64,000 nucleotides of DNA from Rossellomorea aquimaris (GTDB lineage: Bacteria; Bacillota; Bacilli; Bacillales; Bacillaceae_B). Within the stretch, counting starts at the first letter, position 1; each line of letters begins with the position of its first letter. Below the pieces are notes generated by a model that was given only the letters and a program-made list of their open reading frames with translations, was not told the DNA's origin and did no database searches. Below, in pieces: positions 42,279 to 51,310 of this stretch. The stretch is from positions 3,505,001-3,569,000 of the forward strand of contig NZ_CP141595.1 of the NCBI RefSeq assembly GCF_035590735.1. Reading direction: 5' to 3'. The position numbers were made by a program, and so were the translations under genes.

Positions 42279-44693
42279 TTAGTTGGCTACGATGTTGACT
42301 AGTTTGCCGGGTACGGCAATGACTTTGCGGATGGTTTTGCCTTGGATTTGGCTTTTGATTTCATCGTTTTCCATGGCGGTTTTTTCTAGATCCTCTTTGT
42401 TCATATCTCGAGGGATCATGACTTTCGCTTTCACTTTTCCGTTTACTTGAAGAACGATTTCTACTTCGTTGTCAACAAGCTTCGATTCATCGAATGTCGG
42501 CCAAGCTTCGTAGGAAAGCGTTCCTTCATGACCAAGCTTGCTCCAAAGCTCTTCTGTCATATGCGGAGCGATCGGTGCCAGCATCTTAATGAAACCTTCC
42601 ACATAGTTCTTAGGAAGTGTGTCAGCTTTGTACGCATCATTGATGAAGACCATCAGCTGAGAAATTCCTGTATTAAATCGAAGACCCTCGTAGTCTTCTG
42701 TCACTTTCTTAACAGTCTGGTTATAAATTTTGTCCAAGTCACTGTTCGGTGCATCTGTCACCTTCGAGGAAAGTGTGCCATCCTCCTCGACAAGCAGGCG
42801 CCATACACGATCAAGGAAGCGGCGTGCTCCATCCAAGCCGTTTGTGCTCCATGCGATGGAAGCTTCCAGTGGACCCATGAACATTTCATAAAGCCGCAGG
42901 GTATCTGCTCCGTGAGATTCTACCACCTCATCCGGATTGACAACATTCCCTTTTGATTTACTCATTTTTTCATTGTTTTCCCCAAGAATCATTCCTTGGT
43001 TGAATAGTTTTTGGAACGGCTCTTTTGTTGGAACCACGCCGATATCATAAAGGAACTTATGCCAGAAACGTGCATACAGCAAGTGAAGGACCGCATGCTC
43101 GGCTCCTCCGATATACGTATCAACCGGCAGCCAATCTTCCATTTTCTTCGCATCGGCAAGGGCTTCTTCGTTTTTCGGATCGATATAACGAAGGTAGTAC
43201 CAGCAGCTGCCTGCCCATTGCGGCATAGTGTTTGTTTCACGACGGCCTTTTTTACCTGTCTCAGGGTCTTCGACGTTTACCCAGTCACTGATATTCGCAA
43301 GTGGGGATTCACCCGTACCAGACGGTTTGATCTCAGTCGTCTTCGGAAGTACAAGAGGAAGCTCACTTTCAGGAACGGCAGATGTTGTCCCATCCTCCCA
43401 GTGGATGACTGGAATCGGTTCACCCCAATAACGCTGACGGCTGAATAACCAGTCACGCAGACGGTACGTCACTTTCTTCGTTCCGATATTCTTCTCTTCC
43501 AACCAGGAAATGGCTTTTGTAATTGCCTCTTCCTTACCCATTCCATCAAGGAAATCAGAGTTCACATGATCTCCGTCACCTGTATAAGCTTCTTTCTCAA
43601 CGTTGCCTCCAGCGACCACTTCCACGATTGGAAGATCGAATTCTTTGGCGAACTCGTAATCTCTCTCGTCGTGAGCAGGAACAGCCATGATTGCACCAGA
43701 ACCGTAGCTCATTAGAACGTAATCGGCAATCCAGATCGGCATTTTGTTTCCGTTAGCCGGATTAATGGCATAGGCTCCTGTGAAGACACCCGTTTTTTCT
43801 TTCGCAAGATCTGTACGTTCAAGATCACTTTTTGACTTGATCTTGTCGATATATTCATTCACTTTCTCACGTTGTTCTTCAGAGGTGATTTTCCCAACGA
43901 ACGGATGCTCTGGAGCAAGAACCGCGTACGTTGCACCAAAAATCGTATCCGGACGTGTTGTGAATACATCGAAAGATTCGTCATGACCATCAATCGTAAA
44001 ATTGATTTCTGCTCCTTCAGAGCGTCCGATCCAGTTACGCTGCATATCTTTAATGCTTTCCGGCCAGTCAACGTCTTCAAGGTCTTCAAGCAGGCGATCG
44101 GCATAAGCCGTAATTTTCAGCATCCACTGCTTCATCGGACGGCGCTCCACTGAATGCCCTCCGCGTTCGCTTTTCCCATCGATTACTTCTTCATTTGCAA
44201 GGACCGTTCCCAGTGCAGGACACCAATTCACGGCAACCTCATCCACATAAGCCAATCCTTTTTTATAAAGCTGGATGAAGATCCATTGTGTCCATTTATA
44301 GTAGCCTGGATCTGTTGTATTGACTTCGCGGTCCCAATCATAAGAAAACCCGAGTGATTTAATTTGACGGCGGAAGGTATTAATGTTCATCTCTGTGAAT
44401 TCTGCCGGGTCATTCCCTGTATCAAGGGCATATTGCTCAGCCGGTAAACCGAATGCATCCCACCCCATCGGATGAAGGACATTGTACCCTTGCATACGCT
44501 TCATGCGGGAAAGGATGTCCGTTGCCGTAAACCCTTCCGGATGTCCTACGTGAAGACCTGCGCCTGATGGATACGGGAACATATCCAGTGCGTAGAAATT
44601 GTCTTTACCTTCATCTTCAGTCGCCTTGAACGTTTTATTTTCTTCCCAATACTGCTGCCATTTTGTCTCAACACTTTTATGATCAAAACTCAT
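42279..44693 (-). CDS. leuS: leucyl-tRNA synthetase
   Basis: An 804-residue class Ia synthetase charging tRNA-Leu. HIGH motif appears as HVGHPEG (about 47-53); KMSKSKGNVVNPDEV is the second ATP motif; the CP1 editing domain (TTRPDTIFGATYAV, YGSGAIMAVPAHDERD) hydrolyses mischarged tRNA; the end EIVLQVNGKVKAKV is the C-terminal tRNA contact. Length matches B. subtilis LeuS (804). ATG with AGGAGG. Its leader is a T-box with a leucine specifier. Confidence 0.97.
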   Translation of the reverse strand: MSFDHKSVETKWQQYWEENKTFKATEDEGKDNFYALDMFPYPSGAGLHVGHPEGFTATDILSRMKRMQGYNVLHPMGWDAFGLPAEQYALDTGNDPAEFTEMNINTFRRQIKSLGFSYDWDREVNTTDPGYYKWTQWIFIQLYKKGLAYVDEVAVNWCPALGTVLANEEVIDGKSERGGHSVERRPMKQWMLKITAYADRLLEDLEDVDWPESIKDMQRNWIGRSEGAEINFTIDGHDESFDVFTTRPDTIFGATYAVLAPEHPFVGKITSEEQREKVNEYIDKIKSKSDLERTDLAKEKTGVFTGAYAINPANGNKMPIWIADYVLMSYGSGAIMAVPAHDERDYEFAKEFDLPIVEVVAGGNVEKEAYTGDGDHVNSDFLDGMGKEEAITKAISWLEEKNIGTKKVTYRLRDWLFSRQRYWGEPIPVIHWEDGTTSAVPESELPLVLPKTTEIKPSGTGESPLANISDWVNVEDPETGKKGRRETNTMPQWAGSCWYYLRYIDPKNEEALADAKKMEDWLPVDTYIGGAEHAVLHLLYARFWHKFLYDIGVVPTKEPFQKLFNQGMILGENNEKMSKSKGNVVNPDEVVESHGADTLRLYEMFMGPLEASIAWSTNGLDGARRFLDRVWRLLVEEDGTLSSKVTDAPNSDLDKIYNQTVKKVTEDYEGLRFNTGISQLMVFINDAYKADTLPKNYVEGFIKMLAPIAPHMTEELWSKLGHEGTLSYEAWPTFDESKLVDNEVEIVLQVNGKVKAKVMIPRDMNKEDLEKTAMENDEIKSQIQGKTIRKVIAVPGKLVNIVAN

Positions 44694-44751
44694 ATTGAGA
44701 TCCTCCTTTGATTGTCATTCGAAAGGCAGGTGCCTTTCTTTTTCTAAAAAA

Positions 44752-45000
44752 AATAAAAAACTCTCATCCCAAATAAATATTTGGGACGAGAGTTTGTATT
44801 ATCATTCTCCCGCGGTACCACCCACATTAGTGTACACGCACTCAGCTTCATTCATCCTTAACGCGGAAAACGGCAAGTCTTACTGTTGTTCACACTTGCA
44901 ACTCAGCAGGCGAGTTCATAATGCTTCTGGTTGACTTTCACCACCCGTCAACTCTCTAAGACAGAAATCCATCATTACTACTCCTGATCAACGTTTCGAT
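44752..45000 (-). ncRNA. T-box riboswitch, leucine specifier, of leuS
   Basis: On the - strand the T-box sequence GGGTGGTACCGCGGGAG (44803-44819) is followed by a terminator ACTCTCGTCCCAAATA with its complement and TTTTTT (44752-44795). Stem I has the GAACTCGCC loop, placing CTC (Leu) at 44914-44912 as specifier. Uncharged tRNA-Leu should pair and allow read-through into leuS. The promoter is at 45011-45039. Confidence 0.93.
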
Positions 45001-45010
45001 ATAGTAAAAC

Positions 45011-45039
45011 ATTATATGTATTCACTATTTTAGTGAAAA
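45011..45039 (-). promoter_or_regulatory. candidate sigma-A promoter of the leuS leader
   Basis: TTTTCA (45039-45034), 17 bp, TATAAT (45016-45011), just before the T-box. Confidence 0.5.
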
Positions 45040-45152
45040 ATATACAGAAGCGCAAGCCTATTGTTGGTTTGCGGGGGAGATTTTTGTGAAATCATTGAAT
45101 TGGTTGGGATTACAGGTGACGCTTATGGGGAAGTTTGGTCCTATTTGATGAA

Positions 45153-45225
45153 AATCCAGCCGTTTTAAAGTAGAATCCAGCCGATACAGAGGATAATCCG
45201 GCCGTTTTCATCAATAATCCAGCCG
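45153..45225. repeat. 21-bp phased short-core repeats
   Basis: AATCCAGCCG begins at 45153, 45174 and 45216, and AATCCGGCCG at 45195: four units at exact 21-bp spacing. It lies between the bdhA terminator and the leuS promoter. Apart from this, 45040-45280 shows nothing. Confidence 0.65.
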
Positions 45226-45279
45226 ATTTACGTTTTTTTCCAAGCATTCGTATTAGCTAGCCACACTTCACCTAGTAAA

Positions 45280-45307
45280 AAAAGAAACAGCCTACTTAAA
45301 GGCCGTT
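45280..45307 (-). terminator. bdhA terminator
   Basis: AACGGCCT/AGGCTGTT then CTTTTTTTA on the - strand. Confidence 0.75.
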
Positions 45308-45320
45308 CCTCCTCATCAGA

Positions 45321-46097
45321 TTATTGAACCGTATACCCGCCATCCAATACAACTGCCTGCCCCGTAATTCCCTTTGCTGCGTCGCTGCATAGGAACATGG
45401 TATAGTCTGCAATTTCTTTTACATCCAGTAATCTTCTCTGCGGTACGAGAGGATAGATGACTTCTTCTATCACTCTTTCAAACGGTATATTGCGCGTTTT
45501 GGCAAGGTCCCCCAGCTGATTGCGAACCAGGGGAGTGTCCACGTACCCCGGACAAACCGCATTCACGGTAATTCCATGCTGCGCCGCTTCCAATGCCGCT
45601 ACCTTCGTGAGGCCGATGACTCCGTGTTTGGCAGAATTATAGGCTGCTTTGCCGGAGAAACCGACTAATCCATTAATGGACGCCATGTTGATGATCCGTC
45701 CCGATCCCTGCTCCTTCATGTGAGGAAGGACATGCTTGATCGCGACAAATGGAGCGGTCAGCATGACTTTTATGAGAAGTTCAAATTTCTCAGTCGGGAA
45801 CTCTTCGATATGGGATACATGTTGAAGTCCTGCATTATTGATCAATATATCCAGCTTCCCATAGTGATCCACCGTTTTAGCGATTGCTTCTTTTAATTCC
45901 GATTCCAATGTCACGTCACAGCGCAATCCAAGGACTTCGTAGCCTTCTGCCTTAAGGGCCTCTGAGGCTTTTTGAACGGCATCTTCCTGCAGATCCGTCA
46001 GGACGACTTTTGCTCCATTAGCAGCGAATTCTCTTCCGATTTCGTACCCGATCCCTTGCGCCGCCCCTGTTATGAATACAACTTTATTTTCAACCAT
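45321..46097 (-). CDS. bdhA: 3-hydroxybutyrate dehydrogenase (SDR)
   Basis: A 258-residue short-chain dehydrogenase: NAD loop TGAAQGIG (about 10-17), NNAG, catalytic Ser-Tyr-Lys in MASINGLVG and AAYNSAKHG, then the substrate lid VCPGYVDTPLVRNQ and C-terminal GGYTVQ. The GLQHV segment and C-terminus are typical of bacterial 3-hydroxybutyrate dehydrogenases, which oxidise 3-hydroxybutyrate to acetoacetate. It follows the GntP permease by 15 bp, so uptake and oxidation are in one operon, read from a sigma-54-type promoter. Confidence 0.9.
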   Translation of the reverse strand: MVENKVVFITGAAQGIGYEIGREFAANGAKVVLTDLQEDAVQKASEALKAEGYEVLGLRCDVTLESELKEAIAKTVDHYGKLDILINNAGLQHVSHIEEFPTEKFELLIKVMLTAPFVAIKHVLPHMKEQGSGRIINMASINGLVGFSGKAAYNSAKHGVIGLTKVAALEAAQHGITVNAVCPGYVDTPLVRNQLGDLAKTRNIPFERVIEEVIYPLVPQRRLLDVKEIADYTMFLCSDAAKGITGQAVVLDGGYTVQ

Positions 46098-46112
46098 GAT
46101 GATACTCCTTTC

Positions 46113-47435
46113 TTAGATCCCTACGCCAAATGAGAATAAAAGAATCGCTAAGGCTAGACCGATAAGTGGGACAATGACCGTAACCGCACCTACCGCGCCA
46201 TACGCTTCTCCATGTGATTCATTACAGATCGAACGGATCGTCGTCACGACATATCCATTGTGCGGCAATGAATCCAGTGCTCCTGAAGATATCGCCACTA
46301 CCCGGTGAAGGGCTTCAGGATTTACACCCATATCAACATAGTGAGGAGCGAGGATCGGCAACGCGATCGCTTGACCACCGGAAGCTGAACCGGTCATCCC
46401 TGCTATCACACTGACTGCGATGGCTCCACCGATCAATGGGGATCCAGGAATATTCGTCATGACATCAACGGCTGTACTGAAGGCTGGAACGGCTTTGGCC
46501 ACTCCTCCGAATCCAACGACGGCTGCTGTGTTACCGATGGCGATCAATGCTCCAACCGTACCCTCGGAAACAGCACCCCAGAACCCTTTGAAATATTTGC
46601 GATTCAACACATAAGCCGAAATCACACCACCTAATAGGGCAATGATAAGAGCTGATTGTTTTAAAGAATCATGGAAAGAGAAAGCCAGAATTAGTACGAC
46701 TAATAATGGAATCAATCCCATGAACGGGTTAGGTAAAGGTCTTCCTTCATCAATGACCGGATCTTCTTCTCGTGATTGGAACTTTTCTCCTTTATTGACT
46801 GCTTTGGTGATCATACGTTTTAACCACCAGTAGCCAAACACTGCCATAAACACGGCGACGATCAAGCTGACCTCCCAGCCTGCATATGGTGTCGTGCCCA
46901 GATATTCTATCGGAATCCAGTTTTGGATCTCAGGTGAACCTGCCGATGTCATCGTGAATGTGACCGATCCGAATGCTAATGCCGCAGGAATGAAACGGCG
47001 CGGCAGATCCGCTTGTTTAAATAAACTAACGGCCATAGGATAAACAGAGAATGCCACTACAAAGAGACTGACTCCCCCGTATGTTAAAACCGCACAGGCA
47101 AGAACAATGGCGAACACGGCATACTTCATCCCTAATTTTTCTACTACAAACCGGGAGACACTATCAGCGGCACCGCTGTCTTCCATCACTTTTCCGAAAA
47201 CGGCACCCAATAAGAACATCAGATACCAGGCAGCGACGAAGCTTGTAAACCCTGACATGTAATTTGAAACGAGATTCGCTTCCCCTTCACCCGCTAACTG
47301 CGGAAAGAGCGGCATCCCACTCAACACTGCGACGAATAAAGCCGATATGGGGCCAACAATCAATATGTTCATGCCCCTCATCGTTAAAAAGATTAATAAA
47401 ATGAGTCCTCCAATAAGACCGATCATGCTTAACAT
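46113..47435 (-). CDS. GntP-family permease, probably for 3-hydroxybutyrate
   Basis: A 440-residue transporter with about 12 hydrophobic segments and GntP family blocks (LLGAVFGKVMEDSG; GSASGGQAIALPILAPHYVDMGVNPEALHRVVAISSG; LDSLPHNGYVVTTI). GntP members import gluconate-like hydroxy acids by proton symport; coupling to bdhA suggests a hydroxybutyrate substrate (inference). The ATG has GAAGGGGG upstream. First gene of the gntP-bdhA operon; a cre site lies in its leader. Confidence 0.87.
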   Translation of the reverse strand: MLSMIGLIGGLILLIFLTMRGMNILIVGPISALFVAVLSGMPLFPQLAGEGEANLVSNYMSGFTSFVAAWYLMFLLGAVFGKVMEDSGAADSVSRFVVEKLGMKYAVFAIVLACAVLTYGGVSLFVVAFSVYPMAVSLFKQADLPRRFIPAALAFGSVTFTMTSAGSPEIQNWIPIEYLGTTPYAGWEVSLIVAVFMAVFGYWWLKRMITKAVNKGEKFQSREEDPVIDEGRPLPNPFMGLIPLLVVLILAFSFHDSLKQSALIIALLGGVISAYVLNRKYFKGFWGAVSEGTVGALIAIGNTAAVVGFGGVAKAVPAFSTAVDVMTNIPGSPLIGGAIAVSVIAGMTGSASGGQAIALPILAPHYVDMGVNPEALHRVVAISSGALDSLPHNGYVVTTIRSICNESHGEAYGAVGAVTVIVPLIGLALAILLFSFGVGI

Positions 47436-47476
47436 GATATTTCCCCCTTCGTTCTCTAAAGATGATCAACGCAAAA

Positions 47477-47490
47477 TGAAATCGTTTACA
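47477..47490. promoter_or_regulatory. cre site (CcpA operator) in the gntP-bdhA leader
   Basis: TGAAATCGTTTACA matches the cre consensus TGWAANCGNTNWCA at every fixed position. It lies about 40-55 bp downstream of the expected start point, where CcpA would block elongation, so glucose should repress the operon. Confidence 0.75.
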
Positions 47491-47543
47491 TTTTTATCTA
47501 CTTTTCTACTCTCCTTTCCATGAAATACTTTCAAATAGAATAC

Positions 47544-47560
47544 ATGCAATAATTGTGCCA
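47544..47560 (-). promoter_or_regulatory. sigma-54 (-24/-12) promoter of gntP-bdhA
   Basis: Read on -, TGGCAC-AATTA-TTGCAT matches the sigma-54 consensus TGGCAC-N5-TTGCW. It lies about 110 bp before gntP and beside the gene for a sigma-54 activator. Confidence 0.88.
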
Positions 47561-47613
47561 ACTTTCTGATTACTAATCATCCACTCATTTTCTCACTCAC
47601 CCATTATAAAAAT

Positions 47614-47639
47614 TCCAGGATTCTGGACAAACTCAGAAT
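47614..47639. promoter_or_regulatory. candidate upstream activator site
   Basis: TCCAGGATTCTGGA (47614-47627, TCCAG/CTGGA) overlaps ATTCTGGACAAACTCAGAAT (47620-47639, ATTCTG/CAGAAT). It lies 54-79 bp upstream of the -24 box, a usual place for an enhancer-binding regulator. Confidence 0.55.
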
Positions 47640-47678
47640 TTTAGTCACGAAATGTACATATTTACACTAAAAATAAAA

Positions 47679-47718
47679 CAGTCCGAAAATATGGACTAAT
47701 TTCCACATTTCCGGACTG
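47679..47718 (-). terminator. terminator of the sigma-54 activator gene
   Basis: CAGTCCG(G)AAAT-TGG/CCA-ATTTTCGGACTG followed by TTTTATTTTT on the - strand. Confidence 0.8.
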
Positions 47719-47732
47719 CCGGTACATTCATA

Positions 47733-49094
47733 TCATAGGAGCTGATATTTATTTAATTTCTCATACATGCTTGATTTACTTATCCCCAGTGTCTCTGCGA
47801 CCTTCCGTTTATCGTGCTGATGAGTTTGCAGGCTTTGAATCAACACGGATTTCTCCGTTTCTTCGAGGATTTCTTTTAATGTTTTAGAGCCGACATCATA
47901 TAAGTTTCCAACCTTCATATAAGAAGGCAGTGACTGAAGAGAGATCCAGCTTTCATTAGACAAATAGGTGGAAGCGTTAATGACATTTTCTAATTCACGC
48001 AGATTCCCGGGCCAGCTATAGGAACGAAAAATCTGCATCACTTCGTTTTCAAACCCCTGGATTCGTTTCCCCGATGATTTTGTGGATTTTCCCAAGAAAA
48101 AGGCAGCCAAATTCTCGATATCTTCCTTACGCTCACGGAGAGGGGGAATTTGAAAGGGGACTACATTAATACGATAGTACAAGTCGCTTCGAAATCGCTT
48201 TTCTTCCATCATTTTTTCAAGAGGACGGTTCGTGGCTGCTATGATGCGGACATCCACATGTTGAACACGGTTTGAACCGACTGCCTCGACCTCCCCTTCC
48301 TGTAAAGCCCTGAGAAGCTTCGCCTGCATATTGAGAGGCATGTCCCCGATCTCATCAAGGAAAAGCGTTCCCTTATGAGCCAGCTGGAATTTCCCTTTTT
48401 TACCACCCTTTTTCGCTCCTGTAAAAGCTCCTTCTTCGTAACCGAATAGCTCTGATTCCAAAAGCTGCTCCGGGATCGCCGCGCAGTTCACTTTAATGAA
48501 AGGTTGTCCGCTTCTTTCGCTCAGCTGGTGAATACTATGGGCGAACAGCTCTTTACCAGTTCCACTCTCCCCTCTGATCAGGATCGAAATGTCACTGGGG
48601 GCGATCATTTGAGCTTTGTCCTTCAATTCATTCATTCCGGGTGATTCACCGATAATATCATTCAGTGTGTATTTCACACCGGTATTAATATCTTGAATGT
48701 AACTTTGAATTTTAGACATCATGTTCTTTACGTGAGAACTCATTTGCATCCATTCACTCGTGTCACGGAAGATCACCGATCCAAATGCTCCTATCACCTT
48801 GCCATCAACTCGAATCGGAATTCGATTGGCGATCATATAGTTTCCTTTTATATATTGAAGGTCTGCCACTTCCTCTTTGCCACTATTTGCAACAATATGC
48901 ATTCGTGTGTTTTCGATGACGTTCGTCACATGTGATCCAATCGCTTTATTACGCTCAACCTCAAGAAAGCGACAGTAATTGTCATTTATATAAATAATCG
49001 TGCCTTCATTATCAACAACGACCAACCATTCGAAAGCGTTCTCAAGAATGATTTCAATCATTTCGACGGATACCTTTTTTAATAAGCTGCTCAT
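47733..49094 (-). CDS. sigma-54-dependent activator with PAS sensor
   Basis: A 453-residue bacterial enhancer-binding protein. Residues about 12-115 form a PAS domain (FEWLVVVDNEGTIIYINDNY). The AAA+ domain has Walker A GESGTGKE (about 174-181), the sigma-54 contact loop GAFTGA, Walker B GTLFLDEIGDM and RIIAATNRPL. The end is a Fis-type HTH (KRKVAETLGISKSSMYEKLNKY). It probably senses a metabolite through PAS and drives the adjacent -24/-12 promoter of gntP-bdhA. AGGAGGC precedes the ATG. It is transcribed in the same direction, with its own terminator. Confidence 0.92.
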   Translation of the reverse strand: MSSLLKKVSVEMIEIILENAFEWLVVVDNEGTIIYINDNYCRFLEVERNKAIGSHVTNVIENTRMHIVANSGKEEVADLQYIKGNYMIANRIPIRVDGKVIGAFGSVIFRDTSEWMQMSSHVKNMMSKIQSYIQDINTGVKYTLNDIIGESPGMNELKDKAQMIAPSDISILIRGESGTGKELFAHSIHQLSERSGQPFIKVNCAAIPEQLLESELFGYEEGAFTGAKKGGKKGKFQLAHKGTLFLDEIGDMPLNMQAKLLRALQEGEVEAVGSNRVQHVDVRIIAATNRPLEKMMEEKRFRSDLYYRINVVPFQIPPLRERKEDIENLAAFFLGKSTKSSGKRIQGFENEVMQIFRSYSWPGNLRELENVINASTYLSNESWISLQSLPSYMKVGNLYDVGSKTLKEILEETEKSVLIQSLQTHQHDKRKVAETLGISKSSMYEKLNKYQLL

Positions 49095-49268
49095 TTACGT
49101 TGCCTCCTCTGTTTTTGAAAGAGAACATATACATCTATAGTAGCACATACATTCACTGTCGTTGCGGAAATGAAAACGGCTTGCAAATCTTTCAATTACT
49201 AGTAGGCAATCGGTTTAATTTATACGGAATTAGGGAAACTTCTTAACAATGAATGGAGGAATGAAAGG

Positions 49269-49778
49269 ATGAAAATCGCAGAACTGAAAATATTTTATTT
49301 CGAAGACGATGGAATCATCCCGAACAACCCGGACCTGCCCGTACTCATCTACCGGAATGCACTTGATCATCCCCATGACGCCGAAGAGCTCTTCAACAGA
49401 AATCAATGGCTCAATAGTTGGACAAATGGCATATATGATTACCACCATTACCATAGTAACGCACATGAAGTATTAGGGGTCATGGAAGGTGAGGCCACGG
49501 TTCAATTAGGTGGCGAAATGGGCGAGGAAGTGACGGTTCATAAAGGTGATGTGATCATCCTTCCAGCCGGGACCGGACATAAGAAATTATCCGCAAGTCC
49601 CGACTTTAAAGTCGCAGGTGCCTATCCGAACGGGGATGATTATAATTTAAAAAAAGGTTCATTACGAGAACGGCCAAGTGTTTTAATTGAAATTAAGAAC
49701 GTTCTGCGTCCATCATTGGACCCTGTGTTTGGAGATACGGGTCCACTCATAAAATATTGGCTCAAGAAAAAGGGTTAA
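49269..49778 (+). CDS. YjlB-like cupin protein
   Basis: A 169-residue single-domain cupin. Motif 1 is HHYHSNAHEVLGVMEGEATVQLGG (His-x-His, Glu) and motif 2 is GDVIILPAGTGHK, giving a metal site in the barrel. The N- and C-terminal flanks (YFEDDGIIPNNPDLPVLIYR; GPLIKYW) are those of the YjlB family, whose reaction is unknown. It is divergent from the sigma-54 activator, so it may belong to the hydroxybutyrate cassette (inference). ATG at 49269 with two purine-rich sites (GGAGG, AAAGG). Confidence 0.82.
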   Translation: MKIAELKIFYFEDDGIIPNNPDLPVLIYRNALDHPHDAEELFNRNQWLNSWTNGIYDYHHYHSNAHEVLGVMEGEATVQLGGEMGEEVTVHKGDVIILPAGTGHKKLSASPDFKVAGAYPNGDDYNLKKGSLRERPSVLIEIKNVLRPSLDPVFGDTGPLIKYWLKKKG

Positions 49779-49929
49779 CCTAACGTTCTGCGTTCAATCG
49801 TTACGTATTTATTCGATTTTTTTCCCATTCCTATATTTCTATAGTAATGCTTCTTAGAAACGACTATCATTATTTCTAAAACTTCCTATAATCTAAGTGG
49901 TTAGATTATTTTTTTAAAATAGTCTTGTT

Positions 49930-49958
49930 TTCTTATAAGTCCTATGCTATTCTATTAT
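49930..49958 (+). promoter_or_regulatory. candidate promoter of an orphan RNA
   Basis: TTCTTA (49930-49935), 17 bp, TATTAT (49953-49958). Confidence 0.5.
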
Positions 49959-49964
49959 AGCGAT

Positions 49965-50082
49965 GAGCTGAATTGTGTAAGTCGGGGATCACGTCCTTGT
50001 GACAACAAACGATGTGGCGTTTGCTGATCTCTCGCCTCAATTTTTTGCAAGTGGGCTTCCGTAGGAAACGGGAGCCCTTTTT
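49965..50082 (+). ncRNA. candidate small RNA of about 118 nt
   Basis: Between a promoter-like pair and an intrinsic terminator (GGGCTTCCGT/ACGGGAGCCC then TTTTT, 50053-50082) lies a GC-richer stretch with TCAC/GTGA and CAAACG/CGTTTG hairpins and a possible closing GATCA/TGATC. No ORF with a ribosome site is present, and the next gene is convergent, so it cannot be a leader for it. It does not match a riboswitch class that I recognise. It could instead be a structured 3' tail of the cupin transcript. Confidence 0.5.
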
Positions 50083-50088
50083 ATATGG

Positions 50089-50120
50089 AAAAACCCCCAA
50101 TGAATTCTCATTGGGGGTTT
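50089..50120. terminator. terminator of the MFS gene
   Basis: AAACCCCCAATGA/TCATTGGGGGTTT, T-rich on both sides. Confidence 0.88.
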
Positions 50121-50122
50121 CT

Positions 50123-51310
50123 TTATTGTTGAACCGATACGGAGACTGCGCTTTTCTTTTTCAACGGTCGGTCATATTGACTCGTAATGACTAATGAGAC
50201 CATAAAGAAAGCGATCAACGTCATAAACAGCACCTGCATGCTGAATACGTCCACTAATACTCCTCCGATAAACGGTCCGATCATTCTTCCTCCTGTCGCT
50301 GTACTGTTGACGATTCCCTGATAGAATCCTTCTCTCCCTTTTGGAGCAAGTGAGTTAGCAATGGTAGGAACAGCAGGCCATATGAGCATTTCACCGATTG
50401 TCAGAATGATCATCGCAATGGCAAACCATTGAAATTGATCGGCAATCGATGCCACTGCGAACGAAACCATGAAAATAATCGTCCCAATCATAATTTGAAG
50501 CTTTAAATTATGTTCAAAACGCTTGATGGCTTTTGACAAAAGTGGCTGTGCAAGCACAATCAATGCTCCATTTATCGTCCACAATAAGCTATATTGTTTC
50601 AAGGAAATATTGATCTCCTGGGTGTACGTTGCAATGGTGGACTGCCATTGAACATAGCCCATCCAGCATAATAAATAGGCAACACAAATGAAGAGCAAGG
50701 CCTTCAGTTTCGATTTATCCCTTATCACCTTAGACTCATTCAACACGGATGTTTGATGACCGTTAACTGAAATGTTTCGATAACCAAATAAGGCAATGAA
50801 GAAAAAGACGATATACATACTAAGGTTCGCTAAGAATATATAGTTAAAGGAAAATGAGGCGACGAACCCACCTAATGCGGCTCCAACGGCAACCCCAATA
50901 TTTTGCGCCACATAGACGGAATTGAATGCTTTCCGGCCACCTTCAGGCCATACCGAACCTGCCATGGCATACATGGAAGGAAAGACTATACCTGAGCCAA
51001 ATCCAACAATGGTCAAGAAGACCACATAGTGAGGCCAGCCATGCCAAATATTCATCCCGACAAGAGCAGTCAAGGTAATGGAAATCCCTACTAGTATCGA
51101 GCGGTATCCACCAAACTTATCAAAAAGTGTTCCCCCGATCAAATTTCCGATTACACTCGCTCCAGCGTTCATCATCAGCACAATTCCCGCTACAGACAGT
51201 GACTTCCCTAAATTCTCATGTAGATAAATTGTATTAAGAGGCCATAAAAAAGAGGCACCTGTCACATTCACCATCATTCCAATGACAAGCAACCATAATG
51301 ATTTGGGCAT
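50123..51310 (-). CDS. MFS transporter, YttB-like
   Basis: A 395-residue major facilitator protein with about 12 hydrophobic segments; the loop 2-3 motif is GGTLFDKFGGYRSI (MFS signature G-x3-D-R/K). Drug-efflux-type MFS proteins look like this; the substrate cannot be told. Start ATG 51310 (MPKSLWLLVIGMMV) with AAAGGGGG upstream; the frame opens 47 codons earlier but those lack support. B. subtilis has yttB at the equivalent place. Confidence 0.85.
   Translation of the reverse strand: MPKSLWLLVIGMMVNVTGASFLWPLNTIYLHENLGKSLSVAGIVLMMNAGASVIGNLIGGTLFDKFGGYRSILVGISITLTALVGMNIWHGWPHYVVFLTIVGFGSGIVFPSMYAMAGSVWPEGGRKAFNSVYVAQNIGVAVGAALGGFVASFSFNYIFLANLSMYIVFFFIALFGYRNISVNGHQTSVLNESKVIRDKSKLKALLFICVAYLLCWMGYVQWQSTIATYTQEINISLKQYSLLWTINGALIVLAQPLLSKAIKRFEHNLKLQIMIGTIIFMVSFAVASIADQFQWFAIAMIILTIGEMLIWPAVPTIANSLAPKGREGFYQGIVNSTATGGRMIGPFIGGVLVDVFSMQVLFMTLIAFFMVSLVITSQYDRPLKKKSAVSVSVQQ

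Noticed and set aside
42447..42956. Long open frames antisense to leuS (also 43011-43448, 6476-6904, 13761-14267)
   Set aside because: They are shadows of well-supported genes on the other strand, without ribosome sites or recognisable domains.
49166..49182. Second cre-like site (TGAAAACGGCTTGCA) between the activator and cupin
   Set aside because: It is 15 bp and misses fixed positions of the cre consensus; not strong enough to list.
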